Shown here piece by piece: positions 48,364 to 56,985 of a stretch of DNA of 64,000 nt (the stretch's first letter is position 1; each line of letters starts with the position of its first letter). The translations under genes were made by a program, and so were the position numbers. The notes below the pieces were generated by a model that was not told the origin of the DNA, made no database searches, and saw nothing but the letters and a program-made list of their open reading frames with translations. This DNA is from CAZDWZ01 sp964509425 (GTDB lineage Bacteria; Bdellovibrionota_C; UBA2361; SZUA-149; CAZDWZ01), in NCBI GenBank assembly GCA_964509425.1, contig CAZDWZ010000001.1:248001-312000 (forward strand), written 5' to 3'.

Positions 48364-50481
48364 TTACATCGCTTCTTGTTTGATGCGATCAAGCGCTTCC
48401 TTCCGGCTCAGACGAATCCGTCCTTGCTTGTCGATGTCGAGCACCATGACCGGGATCTCGTCGCCTTCACGAACTACGTCGGTCACCTGCTCCACCCGGC
48501 TAAAGTCGAGCTGCGAAATGTGACAAAGCCCTTCGGTTCCAGGAAGGATTTCAACGAAAGCACCAAAGTCCATGATACGCTTCACGACGCCTTGGTATAC
48601 CTTTCCGATCTCAGCTTCCGCAGTGATTCCTTCGATGATGGCAATTGCTCGCTTCGTCGCTTCCGGATCCGAGCTCGCAATGCTTACTGTTCCGTCATCG
48701 GAGATATCGATCTTCACACCGGTGGATTCTGTAATCGATCGAATGACCTTGCCGCCTGGTCCGATTACTTCTCGGATCTTATCAGGGTTGATCTTGATGG
48801 TCTTAATCATCGGCGCGTACTGACTGTAATCCTCACGCGACTTCGTAATCGCCTTGGTCATCTGCTCGAGAATATGAAGTCGGCCGGCCTTCGCTTGCTC
48901 AAGCGCCTGCGTCATCGTTTCTCTCGAAAGTCCCGTGCACTTAATGTCCATCTGGAGCGCAGTAATTCCGGAAGCTGTTCCGCAGACCTTGAAGTCCATA
49001 TCTCCAAAGTGGTCCTCATCACCGAGAATGTCGGTAATCACAGCGACGTCGTCACCTTCCTTAATGAGCCCCATTGCGACGCCAGCTACGTGCTCACGAA
49101 TTTTTACACCGGCGTCCATCAGGGCAAGACTTCCGCCGCAGACGGAAGCCATCGAGCTGGAACCGTTTGATTCGGTAATGTCTGAAACGATCCGAACAAC
49201 GTATTGGAAATCCGGACCAGTCGGAATAAGCGGCCGAATCGCTCGCTCGGCGAGATTTCCGTGTCCGACTTCCCGGCGACCCGTTCCGCGCAGCATTTTC
49301 ACTTCTCCCGTCGAATACGGCGGGAAGTTATAATGGAGCATAAACATCTTATCGCCGGAGTCAGTGACGGTATCGATGCGCTGAGCATCCGCAGACGTGC
49401 CGAGCGTCGCCGTGACAATCGCCTGCGTCTCGCCTCGGGTGAACAGCGAAGATCCGTGCGCTCGCGGAATCACTCCGACTTCGCACTCAATCGGACGAAC
49501 GGTCTTGGTGTCACGGCCGTCGATACGCACCTTGTCCTTTACGATTTTGTTTCTGGCAGTAGTTCGGGAAAGCTCTTCGACGATGTTCCCTACTTCTTTT
49601 TCCTTTCCGACGAGGTCTTCGCCCAGCTTCTCGTTCACGTCAGCGTATATCTGGCTGAGAAGAGATGAGCGCTCTTGCTTGGCATGCGTCGAGTAGACTT
49701 GAGAGAGACGAGTTCCGATGATGCCCTTGATTTTGGTGACGAGCGCCGCATCCGGTTCAGCGAGAACCACTTCTTGCTTCGGCTTTCCGAGCTTGGCTCG
49801 CATCTCTTCTTGCAATTGGCAGATCTTCTTCACCTCGTTGTGGCCGAAGTAAAGGGCTTCGAGAACGTCCGTTTCCGGAACCATCTTCGCGCCGCCTTCC
49901 ACCATCACGATCGCATCCTTCGTTCCGGCTACGATGAATTCCAAATCGGAATCTGCGAGGTCTGCGCGGCTTGGATTGACCATCAGCTTTCCATTCACCC
50001 GACCAACTCGCACACCGGCAAGCGGCCCGCCAAACGGGAGGTCGGAGAGGTGTAGCGCAGCCGAGGCTCCGCAGATTGCCAAAACATCCGGCGGATGCTT
50101 CGGGTCAACGGACATGACCGTGCAGATGACCTGAACTTCATTAAAGTATCCGTCTGGAAAAAGCGGCCGAATCGGACGATCGATCAGGCGGCAGGTCAGA
50201 ATTTCTTGCTCTCCGGGCCGAGCCTCACGCTTAAAAAATCCGCCGGGAATCTTCCCTGCAGCGTAATATTTTTCCTGATACTCGCAGACGAGTGGGAAGA
50301 AATCTTGATTCGGCTTTGCTGGACCACCGCAGACGGTGCAAAGCACCATCGTATCGCCTTGGCGAACAACAACGGCTCCGTCGGCTTGCTTCGCAATCCA
50401 GCCGCTCTCAAATTTAATATCTGCTCCAGGAAACGGGAGCGAGAATGTTACTTTAGATTCAGCACTTCCTTTGAAGGCCAT
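48364..50481 (-). CDS. pnp: Polyribonucleotide nucleotidyltransferase (PNPase)
   Basis: PNPase degrades RNA by phosphorolysis and can add tails. The 705-residue protein has two RNase PH domains: the first about 15-150 (GDTMVLCTVCGGPAKPNQDFFPLVCEYQEKYYAAGKIPGGFFKREARP), the second from about 315 (RVDGRDTKTVRPIECEVGVIPRAHGSSLFTRGETQAIVTATLGT). A KH domain follows with IREVIGPGGKVIRSI, then a C-terminal S1 domain (IGKVYQGVVKRIMDFGAFVEILPGTEGLCHISQ). Length is standard. It follows rpsO after 200 bases, as in many bacteria, and ends at an excellent terminator. Confidence 0.98.
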   Translation of the reverse strand: MAFKGSAESKVTFSLPFPGADIKFESGWIAKQADGAVVVRQGDTMVLCTVCGGPAKPNQDFFPLVCEYQEKYYAAGKIPGGFFKREARPGEQEILTCRLIDRPIRPLFPDGYFNEVQVICTVMSVDPKHPPDVLAICGASAALHLSDLPFGGPLAGVRVGRVNGKLMVNPSRADLADSDLEFIVAGTKDAIVMVEGGAKMVPETDVLEALYFGHNEVKKICQLQEEMRAKLGKPKQEVVLAEPDAALVTKIKGIIGTRLSQVYSTHAKQERSSLLSQIYADVNEKLGEDLVGKEKEVGNIVEELSRTTARNKIVKDKVRIDGRDTKTVRPIECEVGVIPRAHGSSLFTRGETQAIVTATLGTSADAQRIDTVTDSGDKMFMLHYNFPPYSTGEVKMLRGTGRREVGHGNLAERAIRPLIPTGPDFQYVVRIVSDITESNGSSSMASVCGGSLALMDAGVKIREHVAGVAMGLIKEGDDVAVITDILGDEDHFGDMDFKVCGTASGITALQMDIKCTGLSRETMTQALEQAKAGRLHILEQMTKAITKSREDYSQYAPMIKTIKINPDKIREVIGPGGKVIRSITESTGVKIDISDDGTVSIASSDPEATKRAIAIIEGITAEAEIGKVYQGVVKRIMDFGAFVEILPGTEGLCHISQLDFSRVEQVTDVVREGDEIPVMVLDIDKQGRIRLSRKEALDRIKQEAM

Positions 50482-50513
50482 AAAATTATCCCTGTGTGAT
50501 TTTTTGATTAAAC

Positions 50514-50540
50514 AAGCCGCCGACCGAATGTGGGCGGCTT
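50514..50540 (-). promoter_or_regulatory. Hairpin in the pnp leader (rpsO-pnp gap)
   Basis: AAGCCGCC (50514-50521) and GGCGGCTT (50533-50540) form an 8-base-pair stem with an 11-base loop, about 35 bases before the pnp start. In Escherichia coli the rpsO-pnp gap carries hairpins used for termination and RNase III autocontrol of pnp; a similar role here is an inference. After it on the minus strand comes GTTTAATCAAAAAATCAC, not a T-run, so termination is unlikely. Confidence 0.4.
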
Positions 50541-50684
50541 AAGCAAAATACAGTGCGGCACGGCTCCGGCGCGGACTGATGGAATGGTCGCGTCGTGCCT
50601 GACGACGTCGCTGCCGGGAATGCGCAGATGCTCCCGGCTCGATTCGATACAGTCCGGACAGAAAAAAAAGGAGACGGCTCGTGA

Positions 50685-50954
50685 TTACTTTCGAATGCCA
50701 AGTTCTTGGATCAAATCGCGATAGGCCTGAACGTCTCTATTCTTCACATAATCCAACAACCGGCGGCGCTGGCCGACAAGCTGGAGGAGGCCTCTGCGTG
50801 AGTGGTGATCCTTCGGGTGTGATTCGAAGTGCTGTTGCAGATCATTCAGGCGCGCCGTGATGAGGGCGACTTGAACTGCAGCAGAACCCGTGTCGTTTGC
50901 ATGTGAAGCATGCGTTTTGACGATTTCAGCTCTCTGTTCTACCGACAATGCCAT
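50685..50954 (-). CDS. rpsO: Small ribosomal subunit protein uS15
   Basis: The 89-residue S15 binds 16S rRNA in the platform. The sequence has the usual SVEQRAEIVKTHASHANDTGSAAVQVALITARLNDLQQHFESHPKDHHSRRGLLQLVGQRR pattern, including the conserved TGS-x-E/A-VQVA-L-T and H-x-K-D-H-H-S-R-R-G-L blocks. It ends in a lysine/arginine-rich helix (NRDVQAYRDLIQELGIRK). It lies between truB and pnp, the standard order. Its start is preceded by a purine-rich GGAGAGAAAGAAAGAA leader. Confidence 0.98.
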   Translation of the reverse strand: MALSVEQRAEIVKTHASHANDTGSAAVQVALITARLNDLQQHFESHPKDHHSRRGLLQLVGQRRRLLDYVKNRDVQAYRDLIQELGIRK

Positions 50955-51107
50955 TTCTTTCTTTCTCTCCTAAACAAATTGGTCCCGGACCTATCATGGA
51001 TTCGGGGGAAAAGTAAAGATTCTGGGGATCTGGGTTGTGCGTCTTCCAACAATGAGCAGCGTTAAAATATCTGACTGCCGTGAACATAGCCGCTCCTAAA
51101 TGATAGT

Positions 51108-52112
51108 TTATTGCTCAGAAATTGGTCTCAGGAACCGAATCTTCAAGCTGGATGGACCCCCAACGTGCTCGACAGGCTCTAAAAGCCCCGAAAACCGCCC
51201 ACCTTCGGACCACAATGCATGGAGGTCCGGAGACGAGGCCCTCGTTCTCGACAGTATCGACTGACGTCCAGCGAGCAGATCCAAGATATTGCTATCCGGA
51301 AGAACCACGCGAGGCAGCCCCTCCACCAGCCTCTCGAGTGGAATAACGGGCAGCTCGGCCGGCTGAGTTTCCAGGAGCTGGGCAAGCGGCACCGCGTCCT
51401 TGATATCGAATCCCGAGGAGTGTGTTCGGCGGAGGGCCTCCACCGAAGCAAATGTCCCGAGAAACTCTCCTATATCCCGTCCCAGACTTCGCACGTAAGT
51501 TCCCTTCGAGCATTCCACCCGGTACCGAAGAACGTCATGCCCGATGAATTCGAGCTCGAGTGCAAAGATCTCGACCTCGCGCTCATCAAGCTCTTGAGCG
51601 ACCCCCTTCCGGGCGAGCTCATAACTTTTCTTTCCATCCTTCTTTATCGCGGAGAATACCGGTGGACGCTGAAAGATCTTTCCTCGGAATTTTGACTCAA
51701 TCTCCCGGCAAAGCTCGTCCCCGATTCGAGTCTGGTAGGACTTCACTTCGTCGCGGGCGATTATCTCTCCATCGAGATCGTCGGTCTCGGTCTGAATACC
51801 GAGACGGAACAATCCTTCGTAGCGCTTATTTGCCGAGAGGACGATTGACTGAAGCCTCGTCCCTTCGCCTATCAAGATAATCAACAGGCCGGTGGCAAGC
51901 GGATCCAGCGTTCCAGAATGGCCGATCTTCTTAATGCCGAAGCGGCGCTTGAGCTCCCGAATAACGTCAAATGAGGTCATCCCGGATGGTTTGTCGATCA
52001 GCAGCGCACCACTCTGCTGCGCCACGACTGGAGACGTTTTCTCGTGCGAATCGGAGGCCGATGGTGGAGGAGTCAAAAGCGCGGGGTCAGATACCGTGGG
52101 GTCACTTACCAT
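51108..52112 (-). CDS. truB: tRNA pseudouridine-55 synthase
   Basis: TruB makes the T-loop pseudouridine of tRNA. The catalytic block is IKKIGHSGTLDPLATGLLIILIGEGTRL, with the aspartate in HSGTLDP. LLIDKPSGMTSFDVIREL opens the fold; later RPPVFSAIKKDGKKSYELARKG and CSKGTYVRSLGRDIGEFLG match the family. About 35 residues precede the core (SDPTVSDPALLTPPPSAS), proline/serine-rich and probably disordered. The C-terminal 70 residues are divergent. It follows the DHH phosphoesterase gene by 21 bases. Length 334. Confidence 0.97.
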   Translation of the reverse strand: MVSDPTVSDPALLTPPPSASDSHEKTSPVVAQQSGALLIDKPSGMTSFDVIRELKRRFGIKKIGHSGTLDPLATGLLIILIGEGTRLQSIVLSANKRYEGLFRLGIQTETDDLDGEIIARDEVKSYQTRIGDELCREIESKFRGKIFQRPPVFSAIKKDGKKSYELARKGVAQELDEREVEIFALELEFIGHDVLRYRVECSKGTYVRSLGRDIGEFLGTFASVEALRRTHSSGFDIKDAVPLAQLLETQPAELPVIPLERLVEGLPRVVLPDSNILDLLAGRQSILSRTRASSPDLHALWSEGGRFSGLLEPVEHVGGPSSLKIRFLRPISEQ

Positions 52113-52133
52113 TTTGTTTAGAATTCAACGGAA

Positions 52134-53144
52134 TTATTTTTTGGATGACTCTGCCGCGGAAAACACGCGGGAGAATTCTTCTAAGATTCGGGCCTCGATA
52201 AACTCTCGAGTGCCTTCTATAGTACAGCCCGCCGCCGCCGCATGTCCCCCTCCACCGAATACTCCCGCAATCGGGTTGACGTCGAGCCATGGTGTTTTCG
52301 ACCGGAGACTCAGCTTCCACTTGCCGTCCAGCTCTCGCATGAAGATCGCGGCATCGGTCCCTTCGACACGACGCGCGATATCGACGAGTCCTTCGGTTTC
52401 TTCAGCCGTGCAGCCGGTCTCTTCCAGATCTTTTCTCGAAACGGCCATCAGCATCGCCTTCCCTCCGAGAACGGGTCGCATCGCTTGGATAGCTCTCGAC
52501 TGAAGCCGGAAAACGCGCTCCGGCACGGAAAAGTAGATCGCGTTTGCCACATCTTCTGGTGACGCGCCGGAGCTCATGAGATCCGCTGCGCATGCGAAAG
52601 ACTCAGCATTGGTATTAGAGAAGCAGAAACTACCGGTATCATCGAGCAGTCCGGAGTAGAGAAGGTTTGAGACTCTCCGATCGATCGGAATCTGCAATTC
52701 GCGAAACAATCGCCACACTAAAAGGGCGCTGGCTGAGGCCTTGCCGTCCACAAAGCTTACATCACCCCATCCGTTATTCGAAACGTGGTGATCAAGATTA
52801 AAGCAAGTTTGGAAATCGGATCGGCGGGCGTGAAGCTCGAGACCGACGCGCTGCTCTGTGGCAGTGTCCACGACGAACAACATCGACGCGCCGCTATTCT
52901 CAGCCGAATGCAACACCGGAATATCACCAACCAACGGGATGTACTTCTTCGGGAGAGCCTCCGGAAAAAAGACAGATGGTTTCGCTCCCAGGCCGCGGAG
53001 AAGATAGGCTGAGGCGAAGGACGAGCCAATCGCGTCCGGATCTGGAGAAACGTGCGCTGCACACAGCACCTTCTTTTCTCCGCTCAAAGTCTCGAGAGAT
53101 TCTTTCAGGGTCGCTGCAAATGACTTCAGATCAGGGGCTCTCAT
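52134..53144 (-). CDS. DHH-family phosphoesterase, NrnA-like oligoribonuclease
   Basis: The 336-residue protein has the DHH domain motifs: AAHVSPDPDAIGSSFASAYLL (D-x-D-A), MLFVVDTATEQ, FNLDHHVSNN (the DHH) and SASALLVWRLFREL, and the DHHA1 nucleic-acid-binding part with KWKLSLRSK and IAGVFGGGGHAAAAGC (the GGGH motif). It is of the NrnA type, degrading nanoRNA oligonucleotides or pAp. An ATGA overlap joins it to rbfA, and truB follows; rbfA-nrnA-truB is a common order outside gammaproteobacteria. Confidence 0.92.
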   Translation of the reverse strand: MRAPDLKSFAATLKESLETLSGEKKVLCAAHVSPDPDAIGSSFASAYLLRGLGAKPSVFFPEALPKKYIPLVGDIPVLHSAENSGASMLFVVDTATEQRVGLELHARRSDFQTCFNLDHHVSNNGWGDVSFVDGKASASALLVWRLFRELQIPIDRRVSNLLYSGLLDDTGSFCFSNTNAESFACAADLMSSGASPEDVANAIYFSVPERVFRLQSRAIQAMRPVLGGKAMLMAVSRKDLEETGCTAEETEGLVDIARRVEGTDAAIFMRELDGKWKLSLRSKTPWLDVNPIAGVFGGGGHAAAAGCTIEGTREFIEARILEEFSRVFSAAESSKK

Positions 53145-53563
53145 GAGGCCGAGCTCACTCCGGCCTTCTTGAGAAGATAGTCGAGTCGCGACGCGTTCAT
53201 TGCTGACTCATCGTATTTGAAGATCAATTGTGGGACGAATCGAAGCTGAAGCTCATCGGCAATTCGCTTTTTCAAATGCCAAGACTTTTCGGCGAGAGCC
53301 GTCTCAACGGCTTTTCGCTTCTTCGCCGATGGGAACCCAGGGATATCATCGACGCTCGAAATATCTCCTTCGCTAGCGCCGGAGGAATTCTCCTGCTCGT
53401 CCCCGGGGACGGTCCAAAAGATTTTTGCATTCTTCAGATCGGGGGACATATCGACGGCGGTGATGGTCACCCACGAAAGCTCGGATGAATCGAGCCTTCG
53501 AAGCTCTCCCGCAAGAAACGCCTGAAGCATTTCGCCGACGCGCTGTTTTTTAAAGCTACTCAT
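53141..53563 (-). CDS. rbfA: 30S ribosome-binding factor
   Basis: RbfA matures the 30S subunit and is needed for cold growth. The 140-residue product has the KH-like fold. It opens FKKQRVGEMLQAFLAGELRRLDSSELSWVTITAVDMSPDLKNAKIFWTV, then an insert rich in S, G, D and E (about residues 53-75) that standard RbfA lacks. KAVETALAEKSWHLKKRIADELQLRFVPQLIFKYDESAMNASRLDYLL is the conserved end. Start at 53563 directly after infB. Order infB-rbfA is standard. Confidence 0.95.
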   Translation of the reverse strand: MSSFKKQRVGEMLQAFLAGELRRLDSSELSWVTITAVDMSPDLKNAKIFWTVPGDEQENSSGASEGDISSVDDIPGFPSAKKRKAVETALAEKSWHLKKRIADELQLRFVPQLIFKYDESAMNASRLDYLLKKAGVSSAS

Positions 53564-53572
53564 GCGGCACGA

Positions 53573-56386
53573 TTAATTTGGCTGAATCTGCTCCACCTTG
53601 AAGACTTCGATGATATCCCCCATCTTGATATCGCTGTAGCCTTCGATTCCGATCCCACACTCGTAGCCTGCTTGCACTTCACGGACATCGTCCTTGAAGC
53701 GCCGGAGGCTGCCCATCTTTCCTTCGTAGATAATGCGGCTATCTCTGAGAAGCCGAACTTGCGCTCCTCTCGGAATCGTTCCGTCGAGAACATACGAACC
53801 GGCGACCGTGCCGAGACGAGGGACTCGGAACGTCTGACGAACTTCCACGCGCCCAAGCACCTTCTCCTGGAATACAGGAGCTTTCATACCGGTGAGCGCT
53901 GCTTCCACCTGTTCGACAAGCTCGTAGATGATCCGCGAATAGACGACTTGTATGCCTTCTTGTTCGATCACTTGAGAAGCTCTCGCGTCCGGACGGATAT
54001 TGAAACCGATAATGATCGCTTTCGACGCGACCGCGAGTTGCACGTCGTTTTCCGTAATGGCTCCGACGCCCTTATGGATCACTTTAGTCTTCGCCTCGTC
54101 ATTGTGAAGCTGCAGAAGCGCGCCCGTGACGGCCTCAACCGAGCCTTGCACGTCGGCCTTAACAATCAGCGGGAGCTCTTTGACCTCTCCCTTCTCCTGA
54201 ACAAGAGCGGAGAACTTCTCTAACGTCAACGCCCCGCTCAGACTGCTGCCTTCCTGGACGGCGAGATCCTTCATTCGTTGGATGTGCGCGCGCTGTTCCG
54301 AAATCTGACGCGCTTGCGCTTCAGAATCAAGAACGAGGAAATCGTCTCCGGCCAGTGGCGACCCGGATGCTCCGAGAACTTCCACCGGAATGCTTGGACC
54401 AGCGGAGTCGACCTTTTCTCCATCATCGCGAACGAGCGCTCTCACCTTCCCGTAGACCGAGCCGCTCACGAACAAATCGCCCTTCTTCAACGTTCCGTTC
54501 TGAACGAGAACCGTCATCACGGTTCCGCGGCCTTTGTCGACCTTCGACTCAATGACCGTACCCTTCGCACGGCGGTTCGGGTTGGCACGCAGCTCGAGTA
54601 CTTCCGCTTGCACCGAGAGGTTCTCGAGCAACACATCAATCCCCTGCTTCGTGTGAGCCGAAACGTCGACCATAATGGTATCCCCACCCCAGGCTTCTGG
54701 AGTGAGGCCATACTCAGACAGCTGGTTAATGACGCGATCTCGATTCGCGCCTTCCTTGTCGATCTTGTTGATTGCAACAATGATCGGAACTTCGGCAGCG
54801 CGTGCGTGATTGATGGCTTCGATCGTTTGAGGCATCACCCCATCGTCGGCCGCAACCACGAGTACGACGATGTCGGTCACTTTAGCTCCACGTCCGCGCA
54901 TCGCGGTGAAGGCTTCATGACCCGGTGTATCGAGAAACGTTACTGCTCCGCCGGACGGCACGGTCACCGAGTAAGCACCGATGTGCTGCGTGATTCCGCC
55001 CACTTCGCCCTTCGCTACGGAGGCCCGCCGAATTGAATCGAGCAAAGAGGTCTTCCCATGATCGACGTGCCCCATCACCGTTACGACCGGGGGGCGAAGT
55101 TCCAGATTATCGGGGCTGTCTTGTTCATCGAGCGAAGACACGACGTCTTCGACATCCAAGTCGGTGTTCGTTGCCGTGAATCCAAACTCCGCGGCGACGA
55201 TCGTCGCTGTGTCGTAGTCGAGGAGCTGGTTGATGGTCGCCATCACACCGAGCTTCATCAGAAGACTGATGATTTCTCCGGCTTTCACACCCATCTGACG
55301 GGCCAGATCTCCGAGCGAGATCGATCCGGCGACCTTTACCACCTTCTTCGATTGCCGCATGGCACCAGCTGCTTCAGCCTGTCCATTTGCGTCATGTGGT
55401 GATTTCCGTCGTTTATCTTTTTTGACCTTCCATCCGTCTCGCTCACCGTCGTAATCGAGCAGATCATTCTGCAAGAGGACCTGCTTTTTCCGCGGGCGGC
55501 GTCCAAGGCTGTCGGTTCCCTCGAACTCTACGGGCTTGCCCTTCTTCTTGCCCTTCACACCTCGACCCGAGGTTGTCGACTCTTCTTCTGTCGTCCCGGT
55601 TGTTTCGGTTTTGGCGGCTTGCGCTACCGGTTTTTTTGTTACGACCGGCTTAACAGGGAGCTCGATTCTTCCAAGGATCTTCGGTGCGCGAATGTCATGA
55701 CGCCGTCGCACATCCTGCAAAACTTTGTCCTCAGCAACAGCCGCGCCGTTTCCTTCGGCCGACACTGTCGCGGCGACCGTCTCTTCAGGCGAAGCTTCTA
55801 TAGAGACCGTATCATCGGTGTCGTCCGCTTGCGCCGGCTCGACCTCTTCGACGGACTCGTCTTCTGCCGAGACTTCAATCGAAGATTCGTCGTCCGTTGC
55901 CGATGGGGCCTCTTCCACCGAGGCTTCCTCGGCTGGGGCACGTTTTACAAAAAGCGCATCCGCCTCGCGGAGCGCAGCTTCGCGCTGCGCCTTTTCCGCC
56001 TGAGGATCGGGAGCCAATCTCGGAAGATCTGGTGAGAGCATGTGCGCAGACGATAAATCAATCTGGCGGCCTGGCGGGGGAGCTTCCAACGGACCGTCGT
56101 CCTCACCACCCTTCTTCCGGCGGCGAATCACGTTTCCACTGACTCGTGACTCGGTCAACATATGACCTTCGCGGTTCAGCTCCCGCGTTCCACCCGCAGG
56201 AGATTTCTCCGCAACCGACTTTCTCAAAACATGGCGTCTGATCCGATCGGCCTCCATGTCGGAGAGAGAGTTCGAATGCGAACTCTTATCCTCCATGCCG
56301 AGCTCGTGACACAGATCCAGCACGGCCTTGTTCTCAAGCCCGAGTTCCTTCGCGAGTTCGTAAATTCGCATTTTGGACATATTCAT
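53573..56386 (-). CDS. infB: Translation initiation factor IF-2
   Basis: IF-2 is the GTPase that places initiator tRNA on the ribosome. Its 937 residues include a small IF2-N domain (MRIYELAKELGLENKAVLDLCHELGM), a long linker with a strongly acidic stretch at about 153-203 and lysine-rich patches, a second IF2-N (ISLGDLARQMGVKAGEIISLLMKLG) and the G domain. The GTPase motifs are VMGHVDHGKTSLL (439-446), FLDTPGHEAF, and NKIDKEG. The C-terminus ends in VGQ-like EGYSDIKMGDIIEVF. It follows ylxR by 14 bases and precedes rbfA. Confidence 0.98.
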   Translation of the reverse strand: MNMSKMRIYELAKELGLENKAVLDLCHELGMEDKSSHSNSLSDMEADRIRRHVLRKSVAEKSPAGGTRELNREGHMLTESRVSGNVIRRRKKGGEDDGPLEAPPPGRQIDLSSAHMLSPDLPRLAPDPQAEKAQREAALREADALFVKRAPAEEASVEEAPSATDDESSIEVSAEDESVEEVEPAQADDTDDTVSIEASPEETVAATVSAEGNGAAVAEDKVLQDVRRRHDIRAPKILGRIELPVKPVVTKKPVAQAAKTETTGTTEEESTTSGRGVKGKKKGKPVEFEGTDSLGRRPRKKQVLLQNDLLDYDGERDGWKVKKDKRRKSPHDANGQAEAAGAMRQSKKVVKVAGSISLGDLARQMGVKAGEIISLLMKLGVMATINQLLDYDTATIVAAEFGFTATNTDLDVEDVVSSLDEQDSPDNLELRPPVVTVMGHVDHGKTSLLDSIRRASVAKGEVGGITQHIGAYSVTVPSGGAVTFLDTPGHEAFTAMRGRGAKVTDIVVLVVAADDGVMPQTIEAINHARAAEVPIIVAINKIDKEGANRDRVINQLSEYGLTPEAWGGDTIMVDVSAHTKQGIDVLLENLSVQAEVLELRANPNRRAKGTVIESKVDKGRGTVMTVLVQNGTLKKGDLFVSGSVYGKVRALVRDDGEKVDSAGPSIPVEVLGASGSPLAGDDFLVLDSEAQARQISEQRAHIQRMKDLAVQEGSSLSGALTLEKFSALVQEKGEVKELPLIVKADVQGSVEAVTGALLQLHNDEAKTKVIHKGVGAITENDVQLAVASKAIIIGFNIRPDARASQVIEQEGIQVVYSRIIYELVEQVEAALTGMKAPVFQEKVLGRVEVRQTFRVPRLGTVAGSYVLDGTIPRGAQVRLLRDSRIIYEGKMGSLRRFKDDVREVQAGYECGIGIEGYSDIKMGDIIEVFKVEQIQPN

Positions 56387-56400
56387 TCTTGATACACTCT

Positions 56401-56919
56401 CTATAGTCGAATCTTTCTGCCCGCGGATGGAGAACCTCTTTTCGAGCCTCCACCACCCTCCTGAGGCGATCGCTCCGTCGTCGATCGCTCTCCGGGAAAC
56501 GCAGCTCGAAACAATTCACGAACCGCCGCGGTTCCTCTTAAATTTTTATCCTGCCGAAGTTGGAACGCGTTGCGTCCTAACTTCTCGTCATGGCCCACTC
56601 GCGCACTCTCCAGTGCTTCCCGTAACAGCGCTTCAGCTCTCACCCCACCGGACTTCGCTCCTCGGATTTCTCCGCCAAGCGCCTTCTCCAATTTGGGAGA
56701 GCGAAGACATCGCCCGTCCGGATGACAGAACAATCCCCTCCCCGGCAACAACGCCGCTTGGTCCACCCTCCAGCGCCCATCCGGCTTCGATTTCACGAAG
56801 CGAAGAAGTTCGCGCTTCTCCTGCCTAACTCGGCAAGAATAACAGCTTCGAATTGTTCCTCGCTCCCCCACAATGCCGGTTTCCCTCACGCGGTAAAGCA
56901 CCAAAGCTGTTCCAGTCAC
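56401..56919 (-). CDS. ylxR: YlxR-family (DUF448) RNA-binding protein
   Basis: The product has the DUF448 signature RSCYSCRVRQEKRELLRFV, with C-x2-C in place of the usual C-x2-C-R, then DGRWRVDQAALLPGRGLFCHPDGRCL. This matches the G-R-G-x-x-x-x-x-x-x-C block of YlxR. The C-terminal 100 residues are basic and glycine-rich (GGGGSKRGSPSAG). YlxR sits between nusA and infB in many bacteria and binds RNA; it can affect translation or RNase P. Length 172 with the GTG at 56919, but a GTG at 56871 fits the family start better, so the start is uncertain. Confidence 0.88.
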   Translation of the reverse strand: MTGTALVLYRVRETGIVGERGTIRSCYSCRVRQEKRELLRFVKSKPDGRWRVDQAALLPGRGLFCHPDGRCLRSPKLEKALGGEIRGAKSGGVRAEALLREALESARVGHDEKLGRNAFQLRQDKNLRGTAAVRELFRAAFPGERSTTERSPQEGGGGSKRGSPSAGRKIRL

Positions 56920-56985
56920 ACCAAAACACGCCGAACTTCAACTGGTAGGAACCGGCGACGAGCCGGTTCCGAAACAAGTCGAAGC

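Noticed and set aside
48014..48523. 169-codon plus-strand frame across the gap and into pnp
   Set aside because: It starts with TTG, passes through the pnp terminator and runs antisense to pnp. Its product is rich in R and S with no family pattern.
48196..49170. 324-codon plus-strand frame antisense to pnp
   Set aside because: The minus strand clearly encodes PNPase across this stretch. The frame is a shadow caused by low stop density.
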